DNA from: Pseudarthrobacter sulfonivorans
Lineage (GTDB): Bacteria; Actinomycetota; Actinomycetes; Actinomycetales; Micrococcaceae
Direction: 5' to 3'
Assembly: GCF_014712225.1 (NCBI RefSeq)
Contig: NZ_JACXBW010000020.1
Coordinates: 19,615 to 83,614, forward strand
Length of the DNA: 64,000 bases
Shown: positions 24,829-32,448 of the stretch, piece after piece
Position numbering within the stretch: the stretch's first letter is position 1
Layout: each line of letters begins with the position of its first letter
Position numbers and translations under genes: made by a program
Notes under the pieces: model-generated
Told to the model about the DNA's origin: nothing
What the model saw: the letters and a program-made list of their open reading frames with translations, nothing else
The model's database searches: none

Positions 24829-26238
24829 ATGACCGCCGCCCCCGGCGATGAAGCCGGGAGCCCCGACCCGCAGCATTCCCCGCCCCCACCGGAGGCCCAC
24901 TCAACGCACCTGGCCCACACCTGGGAAGAGGCGCGGCAAGCCGCCTTTGACAGTGCCACCCCGATTCCGCCCGGACGGGTCCCGCTCAGCCATGCCCTGG
25001 GCCGGGTCCTGGTTGAAGACATCACGGCACTTCACGATATGCCGCACTACGCTTCCTCGGCCATGGACGGTTGGGCGGTCAACGGCAGCGGTCCATGGAT
25101 CGTGGCGGAGCCGGGCCAGAGGTTGGCACCGCATCAAGCCAGCCCCATCGTCACCGGCGGATTGATCCCGGCCGGCGCCAAGGCGGTGCTGCGGAGCGAG
25201 AGTGCGGTGCTGGGCACTGACGACGACGGCCTGCCGCTGTTGCTCACGGGCGGCACCGCCCGGCCCGGCGAGCCCAGGAACGGCCAGCACATCAGGAAGG
25301 CGGGCGAGGAGGCGGCCGAAGGGGACGTCCTGGTGAAGGCCGGCGTGACCCTGAACCCGGCACACCTGGCCGTCGCCGCACTGGCCGGGCATGATGACCT
25401 GCTGGTCCGCGGAAAGCCGGTGGTGAAGCTCCTGCTCACCGGTTCCGAGGTGGTGGCGCACGGTTTGCCCGTGCCGGGGCAGGTCCGCGATACGTTCGGC
25501 CCCCAGCTTGCATCCGTGGTGGGGATGCTCGGCGGCCTTTACGCCGGCCAGGAACGGATCGGCGATTCCTATCCCGAGTGGCTGGCAGGGCTGGAGGACC
25601 TCGCACCGGAGGTTCCGGACCCTGCCGCGCTGCCCGCCGACGTCGTCATCACCACCGGCGGGACGGGAGTCTCCGACACGGATCACCTGCGCCGGGCCGT
25701 GGCGGAGCTGGGCGGCCGATTGATCATCGACGGCATCGCCATGCGCCCCGGCCACCCTGCTGTCCTGGCCGAACTGCCGGACGGGCGTTTCGTGCTGGGG
25801 CTGCCCGGAAACCCGCTGGCCGCCATGATGGCGCTGTCCACGGTGGGGGAACCCCTGCTGGCTGCCTTGGGACACCGCGCCATGCCGCCCATCCAGCACG
25901 TCCCCTGCGGCACCACCCTCGAGCCGGAGCCGGGCCGGACACGCCTGATGCCTTTCCGCCTGCTCTACGGCATGGCTTCGCCGGCCAAGCACACCGGCCC
26001 GGGGATGATGCGCGGGCTGGCGTCGGCACACGGCGTGATGGTTGTCCCGCCGCACGGCGTGCAGCTCGGGGAGCCCGTGCCCGCCTTCGCTTTGCCGTGG
26101 GGGCCGCCGCTGCCGGTACCCGAACCGGCCGGAGCCAAGCCCAAAACCCGGCCGGCGGCCAAGGGTGCCACCAAAGCCGCGGGCAAGGATGCCGCGAAGC
26201 CTGCCGGCCCGGTGGACTGGAGCGCACTGCTCGGCTGA
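24829..26238 (+). CDS. moeA: Molybdopterin molybdotransferase MoeA
   Basis: 469 residues. Inserts molybdate into adenylylated molybdopterin. Visible family words: ALGRVLVEDITALHDMPHYASSAMDGWAV, LLTGSEVV, DVVITTGGTGVSDTDHLRR and LPGNPLAAMMAL. The N-terminal 25 residues and a C-terminal Lys/Ala-rich tail (about 425-455) are additions to the usual length of about 400. The ATG at 24829 lacks a strong ribosome site and is 10 bp after the previous stop. A hairpin at 26257-26277 follows. Confidence 0.93.
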   Translation: MTAAPGDEAGSPDPQHSPPPPEAHSTHLAHTWEEARQAAFDSATPIPPGRVPLSHALGRVLVEDITALHDMPHYASSAMDGWAVNGSGPWIVAEPGQRLAPHQASPIVTGGLIPAGAKAVLRSESAVLGTDDDGLPLLLTGGTARPGEPRNGQHIRKAGEEAAEGDVLVKAGVTLNPAHLAVAALAGHDDLLVRGKPVVKLLLTGSEVVAHGLPVPGQVRDTFGPQLASVVGMLGGLYAGQERIGDSYPEWLAGLEDLAPEVPDPAALPADVVITTGGTGVSDTDHLRRAVAELGGRLIIDGIAMRPGHPAVLAELPDGRFVLGLPGNPLAAMMALSTVGEPLLAALGHRAMPPIQHVPCGTTLEPEPGRTRLMPFRLLYGMASPAKHTGPGMMRGLASAHGVMVVPPHGVQLGEPVPAFALPWGPPLPVPEPAGAKPKTRPAAKGATKAAGKDAAKPAGPVDWSALLG

Positions 26239-26256
26239 CGGACCCTGTCGTACGGG

Positions 26257-26277
26257 GCCCGTGCGTACTGCACGGGC
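26257..26277 (+). terminator. Hairpin after moeA
   Basis: Stem GCCCGTGC/GCACGGGC with five-base loop GTACT, 19 bp after the moeA stop. No T-tract follows, so it may only attenuate transcription into fdhD. Confidence 0.4.
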
Positions 26278-26325
26278 TCATCCGTGGTGCGATGATTGAC
26301 CTATGAACAGCATGGAAGCCCGCTG

Positions 26326-27225
26326 ATGGGACGCGTTACCCAGCGCCGCAAGGTGCACAAATACGTCCTGGACGGCTCGCCCAACGCCCTGGAGTTCCCA
26401 ATCCGCCACCGCGAGGACGTCCTCGCTGTTGAAGAGCCGCTGGAGATCCGGCTCGGCGAGCTTTCGTTCTCGGTGACAATGCGGACTCCCGGTGACGACT
26501 TTGACCTGGTGGCCGGATTCCTGGTGTCCGAGGGGATCATTTGGGCTCCCGAGCAGCTTGTGTCGCTCCGCTTCTGTGCCGGTGAGGATGAAAACGGTGT
26601 TCAGACCTTTAATGTCGTGGAGGCCCAGCTGCGGCCCGACGTGGAACTTCCGGCCAAGGGCCGCAACGTCTTCACCTCGAGCTCCTGCGGCATCTGCGGT
26701 ACGGATTCAATCGAAGCCGTACGGAAATCTTCCCGCTACAGCCCGGCCGCCGATCCTGTCACCTTATCGGCGCAGGTTTTGGCCACCCTGCCTGACCGGC
26801 TTCGGGAAGCGCAGGCGGTCTTTGATACCACCGGCGGCGTCCATGCCGCGGGCCTTTTCCGAATAGCGGACGACGGCGGCGTGGAGTTGCTGTGCCTGCG
26901 CGAGGACGTGGGCCGCCACAACGCCGTGGACAAGGTGGTGGGCTGGGCGCTGCGGGAGCGGATGCTGCCGCTGACCGGGCTGGTCCTGCAGGTATCGGGA
27001 CGGGCATCGTTTGAACTGGTCCAGAAAGCAGCCCTGGCCGGGATCCCGGTCCTGGCAGCAGTAAGTGCGCCCTCGAGCCTCGCCGTGGAGCTGGCGGAGG
27101 CCAGTGGCATGACCCTGGCAGGGTTCAGCCGTGGCACGAGTATGAACGTCTACGCCGGCCAGGAACGGATCACCCTGCCATCCCGGGACGTGGCAGGGGA
27201 CGCCGCAGCCGGGGTCGCGGGATAA
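26326..27225 (+). CDS. fdhD: Formate dehydrogenase accessory sulfurtransferase FdhD
   Basis: 299 residues from ATG 26326 (GGAAG 8 bases upstream). It carries the family's loop SSCGICGTDSIEA with two Cys that pass sulfur from a cysteine desulfurase to molybdopterin of formate dehydrogenase. Other words: TPGDDFDLVAGFLVSEG, DVGRHNAVDKVVGWAL and QVSGRASFELVQKA. The frame is open from TTG 26296. No formate dehydrogenase subunit is in the window, so the client enzyme lies elsewhere. Confidence 0.93.
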   Translation: MGRVTQRRKVHKYVLDGSPNALEFPIRHREDVLAVEEPLEIRLGELSFSVTMRTPGDDFDLVAGFLVSEGIIWAPEQLVSLRFCAGEDENGVQTFNVVEAQLRPDVELPAKGRNVFTSSSCGICGTDSIEAVRKSSRYSPAADPVTLSAQVLATLPDRLREAQAVFDTTGGVHAAGLFRIADDGGVELLCLREDVGRHNAVDKVVGWALRERMLPLTGLVLQVSGRASFELVQKAALAGIPVLAAVSAPSSLAVELAEASGMTLAGFSRGTSMNVYAGQERITLPSRDVAGDAAAGVAG

Positions 27226-27259
27226 GCCCCCTCAACGGTCCTGGAGTCGGGACTGGCAC

Positions 27260-27333
27260 TTGGCTATTAGGCTACTAGCCGGTAGATTTTATCCATCGAT
27301 TGGACGGCGTTGTCCGGATTCGAACAATCCAAT
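27260..27333 (+). promoter_or_regulatory. Promoter and operator-like palindrome of the alpha-mannosidase gene
   Basis: TTGGCT (27260-27265), 17-bp spacer, TAGATT (27283-27288). Immediately downstream is a nested inverted repeat: ATTGGA (27299-27304) with TCCAAT (27328-27333), enclosing TTGTCCG-GATT-CGAACAA. It overlaps the predicted transcript start, a usual place for a repressor site. The spacer also has the inverted pair GGCTA/TAGCC. Confidence 0.5.
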
Positions 27334-27356
27334 TCACGTATCTAAGAGGGTTTACA

Positions 27357-30300
27357 GTGCATGACGACCGCCGGATTACCGAAGTCCGACTGGCCCGGTT
27401 TGTCCGCGAGCGGATCAATCCCGCCGTTTACGCCCGCAGCGTTCCCCTCACCCTGAGCAGTTGGGACGCGCCCGGCGAACCGGTCACCGTGATGGAAGCC
27501 CTGCGTCATGACTTCCTCCCGCAGGAACACGGTGCAGCCTGGGGACAGCCGTGGGGCACCAAATGGCTTCGGCTCCGGGGCGATGTTCCTGAGGCCTGGG
27601 GTACAGGCCCGGACACCGCGGTGGAGATCGTGGTGGACCTCGGGTTCATCAACGAAGCCCCGGGCTTCCAGTGCGAAGGCATCGCGTGGCGCCCCGACGG
27701 CACTATTATCAAGGCGATTTCGCCGCGGAACCAATACATCCCGCTCAAGCTGCTGGGCAGCGGCATGGCCGTTGACTTCTATGTTGAGGCAGCCGCCAAC
27801 CCCGATATGGCGCAGGGCTGGACCTTCGCCGCCACCTCCTTGGGGGACAAAGCGACGGCCGGTACGGCCCCGCAGTACCGGCTCGGCAGGATCGCCATTG
27901 CGGAGCTGAACCAGACGGTGTGGGAACTCCAACAGGACGTCTGGACGCTTTCCGGACTGATGCATGAGCTTCCCGTGGAGCAGCCGCGGCGGCATGAGAT
28001 TCTCCGCGCGCTGGAGCGCATGATGGACCGGATGGACCCGGAGGACATCCCCGGCACTGCCGCCGCCGGCCGCGCAGCCCTGGCCGAAGTGCTGTCCCGT
28101 CCCGCTTATGCGTCCGCGCACCAGCTGGTGGCCACCGGTCACGCGCATATCGACTCCGCCTGGCTGTGGCCGGTGCGCGAAACCATCCGCAAATGTGCCA
28201 GGACGTTTTCCAATGTCGTGTCACTGATGGACGAGGATCCGGGTTTTGTGTTCTCCTGCTCCTCGGCCCAGCAGTTTGCCTGGATGAAGGAGTTCTACCC
28301 CGAGCTGTTCAGCAGGATCCGGGAGAAGGTCAAGGCAGGCCAGTTTGTTCCGGTGGGCGGCATGTGGGTCGAATCGGATACAAACATGCCCGGTGGCGAG
28401 GCCCTGGCCCGCCAGTTCGTTGAAGGCAAGAACTTTTTCCTGCAGGAATTCGGCGTCGAATGCCGCGAAGCCTGGCTGCCGGATTCGTTCGGGTACTCTG
28501 CAGCGTTGCCGCAGATTGTCAGGTCAGCCGGAAGCCGCTGGTTCCTTACGCAGAAGATTTCGTGGAACCAGGTCAACCGGATGCCGCACCACACCTTCAA
28601 CTGGGAAGGCATCGACGGCACGCGGCTCTTTACGCATTTCCCGCCCGTGGACACCTACAACGCCGAACTGACGGGGCGGGAACTGGCGCACGCTGAACGG
28701 AATTTCCGCGACCATGGGCGCGCCAACACCTCGCTGGTGCCGTTCGGCTACGGCGACGGCGGCGGCGGGCCCACGCGTGAAATGCTGGCTGCCGCCCGCC
28801 GCACAGCGGACCTGGAGGGCTCGCCTAAGGTCAGGATAGGTTCCGCCGAAAGTTTCTTCACCCAGGCGGAAGAGGGCTATGCCGCCCTCCCCGTGTGGGT
28901 GGGGGAGATGTACCTTGAACTTCACCGCGGTACCTACACCAGCCAGGCCAAGACCAAGCGCGGCAACCGGCGCAGCGAACACCTGCTGCGCGAGGCCGAA
29001 CTCTGGTGCGCCACGGCCGCCATCCGCAGCTCCTTCGCCTACCCGGCTGCCGAGCTGAAACGCCTCTGGCAGCTGGTGCTCCTGCACCAGTTCCACGACA
29101 TCCTGCCAGGCAGTTCCATCGCCTGGGTCCACCAGGACGCGGAACGGAACTACGCGTCCATCAGCGCCGGCCTGGAAACGATCATTGGCCAGGCGGCAGC
29201 CGCACTGCTCGGGGAAGGTTCACGGACGTTCCTGCTCAACGCCGCACCCCACGCGCGGAACGGCGTCCCGGCACTCGGAGCCGCCGAGCCGTCCGTCGAG
29301 GGCCAGCCCGTCCAGGCCAGCGGGGTGGACGGCGGTTTTGTGCTGGACAACGGCATCATCAGGGCTGTCCTGGACGGCGACGGCCTGCTGACGTCGCTCA
29401 CCGACTACGCCACCGGGCGCGAAGCCATCGCCCCCGGATCACGCGGCAACCTGCTGGAACTGCACCGGGACACCCCCAACGAGTGGGACGCCTGGGACAT
29501 CGATGAGTTCTACCGGCGCAACGTCACGGCCCTGACGGATGCGCAGGACGTCCGGCTGGAGCACGTCGGAAACAGTGCCGTTGTGGTGGTGCAGCGCCTT
29601 GCAGGTTCGTCGCCGGTCAGCCAGCGGATCGCGCTGGACGTGGGCAGCGACTCCCTGGCCATCACCACTGCCGTTGAGTGGCAGGAGAGCGAGAAACTCC
29701 TCAAGCTGGGTTTCCCGCTTGACGTCAAGGCAGACCGCTCCGCCGCTGAAACACAGTTCGGGCATCTCTTCCGGCCCACGCACAACAACACCTCCTGGGA
29801 AGCGGCGAAGTTCGAGATCTGCGCGCACCGCTGGATCCACGTGGCCGAACCCGGCTACGGCGTGGCGATTTCAAACTCCGCCACCTACGGCCACGATGTC
29901 ACCAGGAACGTCCGGGAGGCCGACGGCGGGACCACCACGTCAGTGCGTCTGTCCCTGTTGCGGGCGCCCAAGTTCCCCGACCCGGCGGCGGACCGCGGAC
30001 AGCATGAGCTGACGGTCACCATCCGTCCCGGTGCAGGAATCGCCGAGGCCGTGGAGGAGGGGTACCGCACCAACCTGGCGCCGCGCCTGGTTCGCGGCGG
30101 CCGCGGGGCGGAGCCATTGTTCACCGTGGACAACCCGGCACTGGTCATCGAGGCCGTCAAGCTTGCGGAGGACGGTTCGGGCGATGTGGTGGTCCGGCTC
30201 TACGAGTCCTTGGGCCAGCGCTCGGCAGGTGTCATCAAAGCGGCCTTTCCGGTCCGGGACGTACAGGCAACGGACCTCCTGGAACGCCCGGTGGAGGCAC

Positions 30301-30383
30301 CCGGGGTGACGCCCGCGGAGCAGGGAAGCGTCAGGCTGGCCCTTCGCCCGTTCCAACTGGTCACGTTGAGGTTCGCTCGGTAG
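27357..30383 (+). CDS. Alpha-mannosidase, glycoside hydrolase family 38
   Basis: 1008 residues from GTG 27357 (AGAGGG 6 bases before). Hydrolyses alpha-linked mannose. The catalytic half has the zinc site GHAHIDSAWLWPVRET, the nucleophile region WLPDSFGYSAALPQI and HQFHDILPGSSI; a beta-rich C-terminal half follows. No signal peptide, so cytoplasmic, acting on imported manno-oligosaccharides or glycans. It is monocistronic with its own promoter and operator-like palindrome. The open frame starts at 27300, but those residues are atypical. Confidence 0.94.
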   Translation: MHDDRRITEVRLARFVRERINPAVYARSVPLTLSSWDAPGEPVTVMEALRHDFLPQEHGAAWGQPWGTKWLRLRGDVPEAWGTGPDTAVEIVVDLGFINEAPGFQCEGIAWRPDGTIIKAISPRNQYIPLKLLGSGMAVDFYVEAAANPDMAQGWTFAATSLGDKATAGTAPQYRLGRIAIAELNQTVWELQQDVWTLSGLMHELPVEQPRRHEILRALERMMDRMDPEDIPGTAAAGRAALAEVLSRPAYASAHQLVATGHAHIDSAWLWPVRETIRKCARTFSNVVSLMDEDPGFVFSCSSAQQFAWMKEFYPELFSRIREKVKAGQFVPVGGMWVESDTNMPGGEALARQFVEGKNFFLQEFGVECREAWLPDSFGYSAALPQIVRSAGSRWFLTQKISWNQVNRMPHHTFNWEGIDGTRLFTHFPPVDTYNAELTGRELAHAERNFRDHGRANTSLVPFGYGDGGGGPTREMLAAARRTADLEGSPKVRIGSAESFFTQAEEGYAALPVWVGEMYLELHRGTYTSQAKTKRGNRRSEHLLREAELWCATAAIRSSFAYPAAELKRLWQLVLLHQFHDILPGSSIAWVHQDAERNYASISAGLETIIGQAAAALLGEGSRTFLLNAAPHARNGVPALGAAEPSVEGQPVQASGVDGGFVLDNGIIRAVLDGDGLLTSLTDYATGREAIAPGSRGNLLELHRDTPNEWDAWDIDEFYRRNVTALTDAQDVRLEHVGNSAVVVVQRLAGSSPVSQRIALDVGSDSLAITTAVEWQESEKLLKLGFPLDVKADRSAAETQFGHLFRPTHNNTSWEAAKFEICAHRWIHVAEPGYGVAISNSATYGHDVTRNVREADGGTTTSVRLSLLRAPKFPDPAADRGQHELTVTIRPGAGIAEAVEEGYRTNLAPRLVRGGRGAEPLFTVDNPALVIEAVKLAEDGSGDVVVRLYESLGQRSAGVIKAAFPVRDVQATDLLERPVEAPGVTPAEQGSVRLALRPFQLVTLRFAR

Positions 30384-30509
30384 CCGATGTGGGACCGGGG
30401 GTAATCACGTTCGGGGACGTCCACCGCGACCCCGTGAAGCCGACGGGGACCGAGGAGTGGCGCTGCAGGGCCGGGGGAGCGGTAAACGGGTTAGGCCCTT
30501 AAGCAGGCT

Positions 30510-30543
30510 GAGTGGGGGCGGTCCCCAACGGCCGCCACCACTC
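30510..30543 (+). terminator. Hairpin after the alpha-mannosidase gene
   Basis: Stem GAGTGGGGGCGGTC / GGCCGCCACCACTC with one mismatch and a short loop, 127 bp after the stop codon. The 293-bp space between the two convergent genes (30384-30676) otherwise shows no gene; the part 30600-30675 is AT-rich. Confidence 0.5.
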
Positions 30544-30676
30544 ATCCCCCCAATGCGCGCAAAGGCTTAGGGCAGCGCGGCGTCCAAGAAGTTATCCCCG
30601 TTCGCAAACACCCGCGCGCCACCTTCACACATTCATGATTGTGTCACGTCTAATGATTTTGTGAAAGCTACGTAGG

Positions 30677-31414
30677 CTACTTTTCGGTAGAAGTCTTTTG
30701 CCGCGGGTGGTGCCGTTTGTGAACCAGGCTGGCGACGCCAATCAAAGCCAGCCCCATCACGAAGCAGAGCACCGCTGTGTAGTTGATAACAAACTCCACA
30801 AAACCGAACTCCGGTGGGATCAGCGGGAAAACCAGGCTCACGCCAATGGCGACCGCGCCGACGGCCAATAAGAAGGCCGACACGCGAACCAGTGCCGGAA
30901 GAGTGCTGCTGACTGCGCGCGCCATGGCCGGCAGCAGAACGAGTGACACATAGGCAGGGTATGCGCGGCCAGCGGCTCCGTAGTACTCGACCAGCAGTCC
31001 ATTGCGGCCGTCCTTGGCGGAAACCGCGACCATGCCCGCTGAGGAACCGGCGGTATCCATCATCAGGAAGACAACAACCACAATCAGGGAGGTGAGCGCC
31101 ACGACGGTCATCCCCATCCGTCCCGTAATCAGCCGGTAGGCGTTGTCAGCACCAAAGCCCCTGGTGATGCGGATCCCCACGAAATAGATGGCGGCGAAGA
31201 TGACCAGGCGGAGAATGAGATTGGCTACGTTGACGCCCCCCAGCGCCTGGTCGATGGCAACATAGGGCGCCTCGATGCTGAGGAGGATGGCCAGGGTCAT
31301 CAGGGCAAAAATGTAGAACAGTGTCCTGTTATTCCCGCGCAGGGCGCTGGGAACCCGGGTCAAGGCCACCAGGCCGCACACCGCCAGGGTGGACCACTGC
31401 AGGATCTCGATCAT
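30677..31414 (-). CDS. Seven-helix membrane protein paired with an HTH protein, unknown function
   Basis: 245 residues from ATG 31414, which overlaps the upstream stop as ATGA. About seven membrane segments (near 5-24, 35-55, 66-88, 105-127, 158-175, 183-205, 213-236) and a basic His-rich tail. An Arg-containing loop after helix 1 and WxT-V-ALTR start recall the N-terminal membrane part of MAB_1171c/DUF6545-type putative transporters that occur with XRE-like regulators, but the match is weak. Translation is coupled to the HTH gene, so the two probably act together. Confidence 0.6.
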   Translation of the reverse strand: MIEILQWSTLAVCGLVALTRVPSALRGNNRTLFYIFALMTLAILLSIEAPYVAIDQALGGVNVANLILRLVIFAAIYFVGIRITRGFGADNAYRLITGRMGMTVVALTSLIVVVVFLMMDTAGSSAGMVAVSAKDGRNGLLVEYYGAAGRAYPAYVSLVLLPAMARAVSSTLPALVRVSAFLLAVGAVAIGVSLVFPLIPPEFGFVEFVINYTAVLCFVMGLALIGVASLVHKRHHPRQKTSTEK

Positions 31415-32193
31415 CCCAGGTTCTCCCAAATCTTCTCGGTTCGTTCTTGGTCATGTTCCTGCCGGCGGAGGGCCCTGCCGAGAGTCTGCAGCCGTTCTCC
31501 GGCCAGCACGGTCAGCTCGCCGTCGGTCATGCTGTCCAGCGCTGCCTGCCGGGCCCCGGGAGGCCAGCCGGCCTCGGCCTCGGTGACGAGTCCGGTGGCC
31601 ACCAGCCCGCCGGCCGCAGCGACGCCTGCAGCCGAAGCGGTAGCGACAGCCAGCGCCGGGGTGAGCCGGTTGGCGGTCAGCTGCGCCGAATAATTCTGTG
31701 GTGCGATCCCCGTGGCAGTCGAGACGCGGTGCCGCAGTTCGCCGTCGTCGATTGCCTCCACCCAGTCCCGCACGGATGTGGCATGCGGCGGCGGTCCCAA
31801 CGGTGTTGGCTGGGGATCAGGAAAACTGGCGCCCGGGGACTCCATGTCGCTCTGGCCTGCTTTCGCCAACCCGCCTGGTTCAGCGGCAGTGCGCAGCAGG
31901 AGCGCCCGCAGGAGATCCGGCGTGGAAATCTGGCTGACCAGCTCGGACCTGGTTGGCTGGAACGGCGGGGCGGCAAGCTGCCGGAAGGCGTCAAAGCCGG
32001 CCAGCGCGGAGACAGGGTTGATGTTGTAGGCGCGGCTGATGCTTACGACCGTCGCGCCGGCCACTTTGCCCCGCACCAGCTGCTGGGCCAGGGTGCTCCG
32101 CTTGATGCCAGCCGCCCGACAGATGTCAGAGGTACTCGCCTCCGGGGCGATCTCGTGCAGCCAGCGCTGGAACGCCTTGGCAGGAATGGGCAT
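31411..32193 (-). CDS. Helix-turn-helix protein of unknown role
   Basis: 260 residues. The N-terminal 75 residues look like an XRE/Cro-type DNA-binding domain: STSDICRAAGIKRSTLAQQLVRGKV, then VVSISRAYNINPVSALAGF. The middle is Pro-rich (about 105-140), followed by a second region DWVEAIDDGELRHRVSTATG that may bind nucleic acid or protein, and an Ala-rich helical C-terminus. It is the first gene of a two-gene operon with the seven-helix protein and diverges from the ABC-F operon across 255 bp. The regulatory target may be that shared intergenic region. Confidence 0.65.
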   Translation of the reverse strand: MPIPAKAFQRWLHEIAPEASTSDICRAAGIKRSTLAQQLVRGKVAGATVVSISRAYNINPVSALAGFDAFRQLAAPPFQPTRSELVSQISTPDLLRALLLRTAAEPGGLAKAGQSDMESPGASFPDPQPTPLGPPPHATSVRDWVEAIDDGELRHRVSTATGIAPQNYSAQLTANRLTPALAVATASAAGVAAAGGLVATGLVTEAEAGWPPGARQAALDSMTDGELTVLAGERLQTLGRALRRQEHDQERTEKIWENLG

Positions 32194-32252
32194 ATCGGCT
32201 CTCTGCTGAACGGATGATTGCTCTTGATTTTAGCCTGCCTGCGGCTGACGGT

Positions 32253-32281
32253 TTGATGCAGGCGGCGGAGTCGACTATGCT
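32253..32281 (+). promoter_or_regulatory. Predicted promoter of the ABC-F operon
   Basis: TTGATG (32253-32258), 17-bp spacer, TATGCT (32276-32281). A start site near 32288 would put the hairpin at 32290 at the very 5' end of the RNA. Confidence 0.5.
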
Positions 32282-32283
32282 TG

Positions 32284-32394
32284 ATGGTCGAGCCCGTTGG
32301 TCCGTACACCCCCCAAGTCCGGACCGGCGGGCTCTTTAGTGTCCCGGCACTTTTGCGGGCTGGAATGCTGCGGATTCCCCGCAATTCCGGCTGA
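32284..32394 (+). other. Possible 36-codon leader open frame before the ABC-F gene
   Basis: ATG 32284 opens a frame of 36 codons (MVEPVGPYTPQVRT...RIPRNSG) that runs through the terminator-like hairpin and ends at TGA 32392-32394. A second ATG (32277) in another frame gives 20 codons ending at TAG 32337-32339, right after the hairpin. An internal ATG at 32365 would give 9 codons. No good ribosome site is seen, and the predicted transcript start would fall just after ATG 32284, so translation is uncertain. Confidence 0.3.
32290..32337 (+). terminator. Attenuator-like hairpin in the ABC-F leader
   Basis: Stem GAGCCCGTTGGTCCG (32290-32304) / CGGACCGGCGGGCTC (32320-32334), fully paired allowing two G-U, 15-base loop, followed by TTT. 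It lies between the promoter and the coding region, so it would stop transcription before the gene unless opened. CCGGCGG of its right arm can instead pair with CCGCCGG at 32418-32424, just before the ribosome site. Confidence 0.7.
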
Positions 32395-32448
32395 CTCAGG
32401 CGGCGTCATCAGGCCTTCCGCCGGCCGGGCGAGAGGACAGACCAAGCC

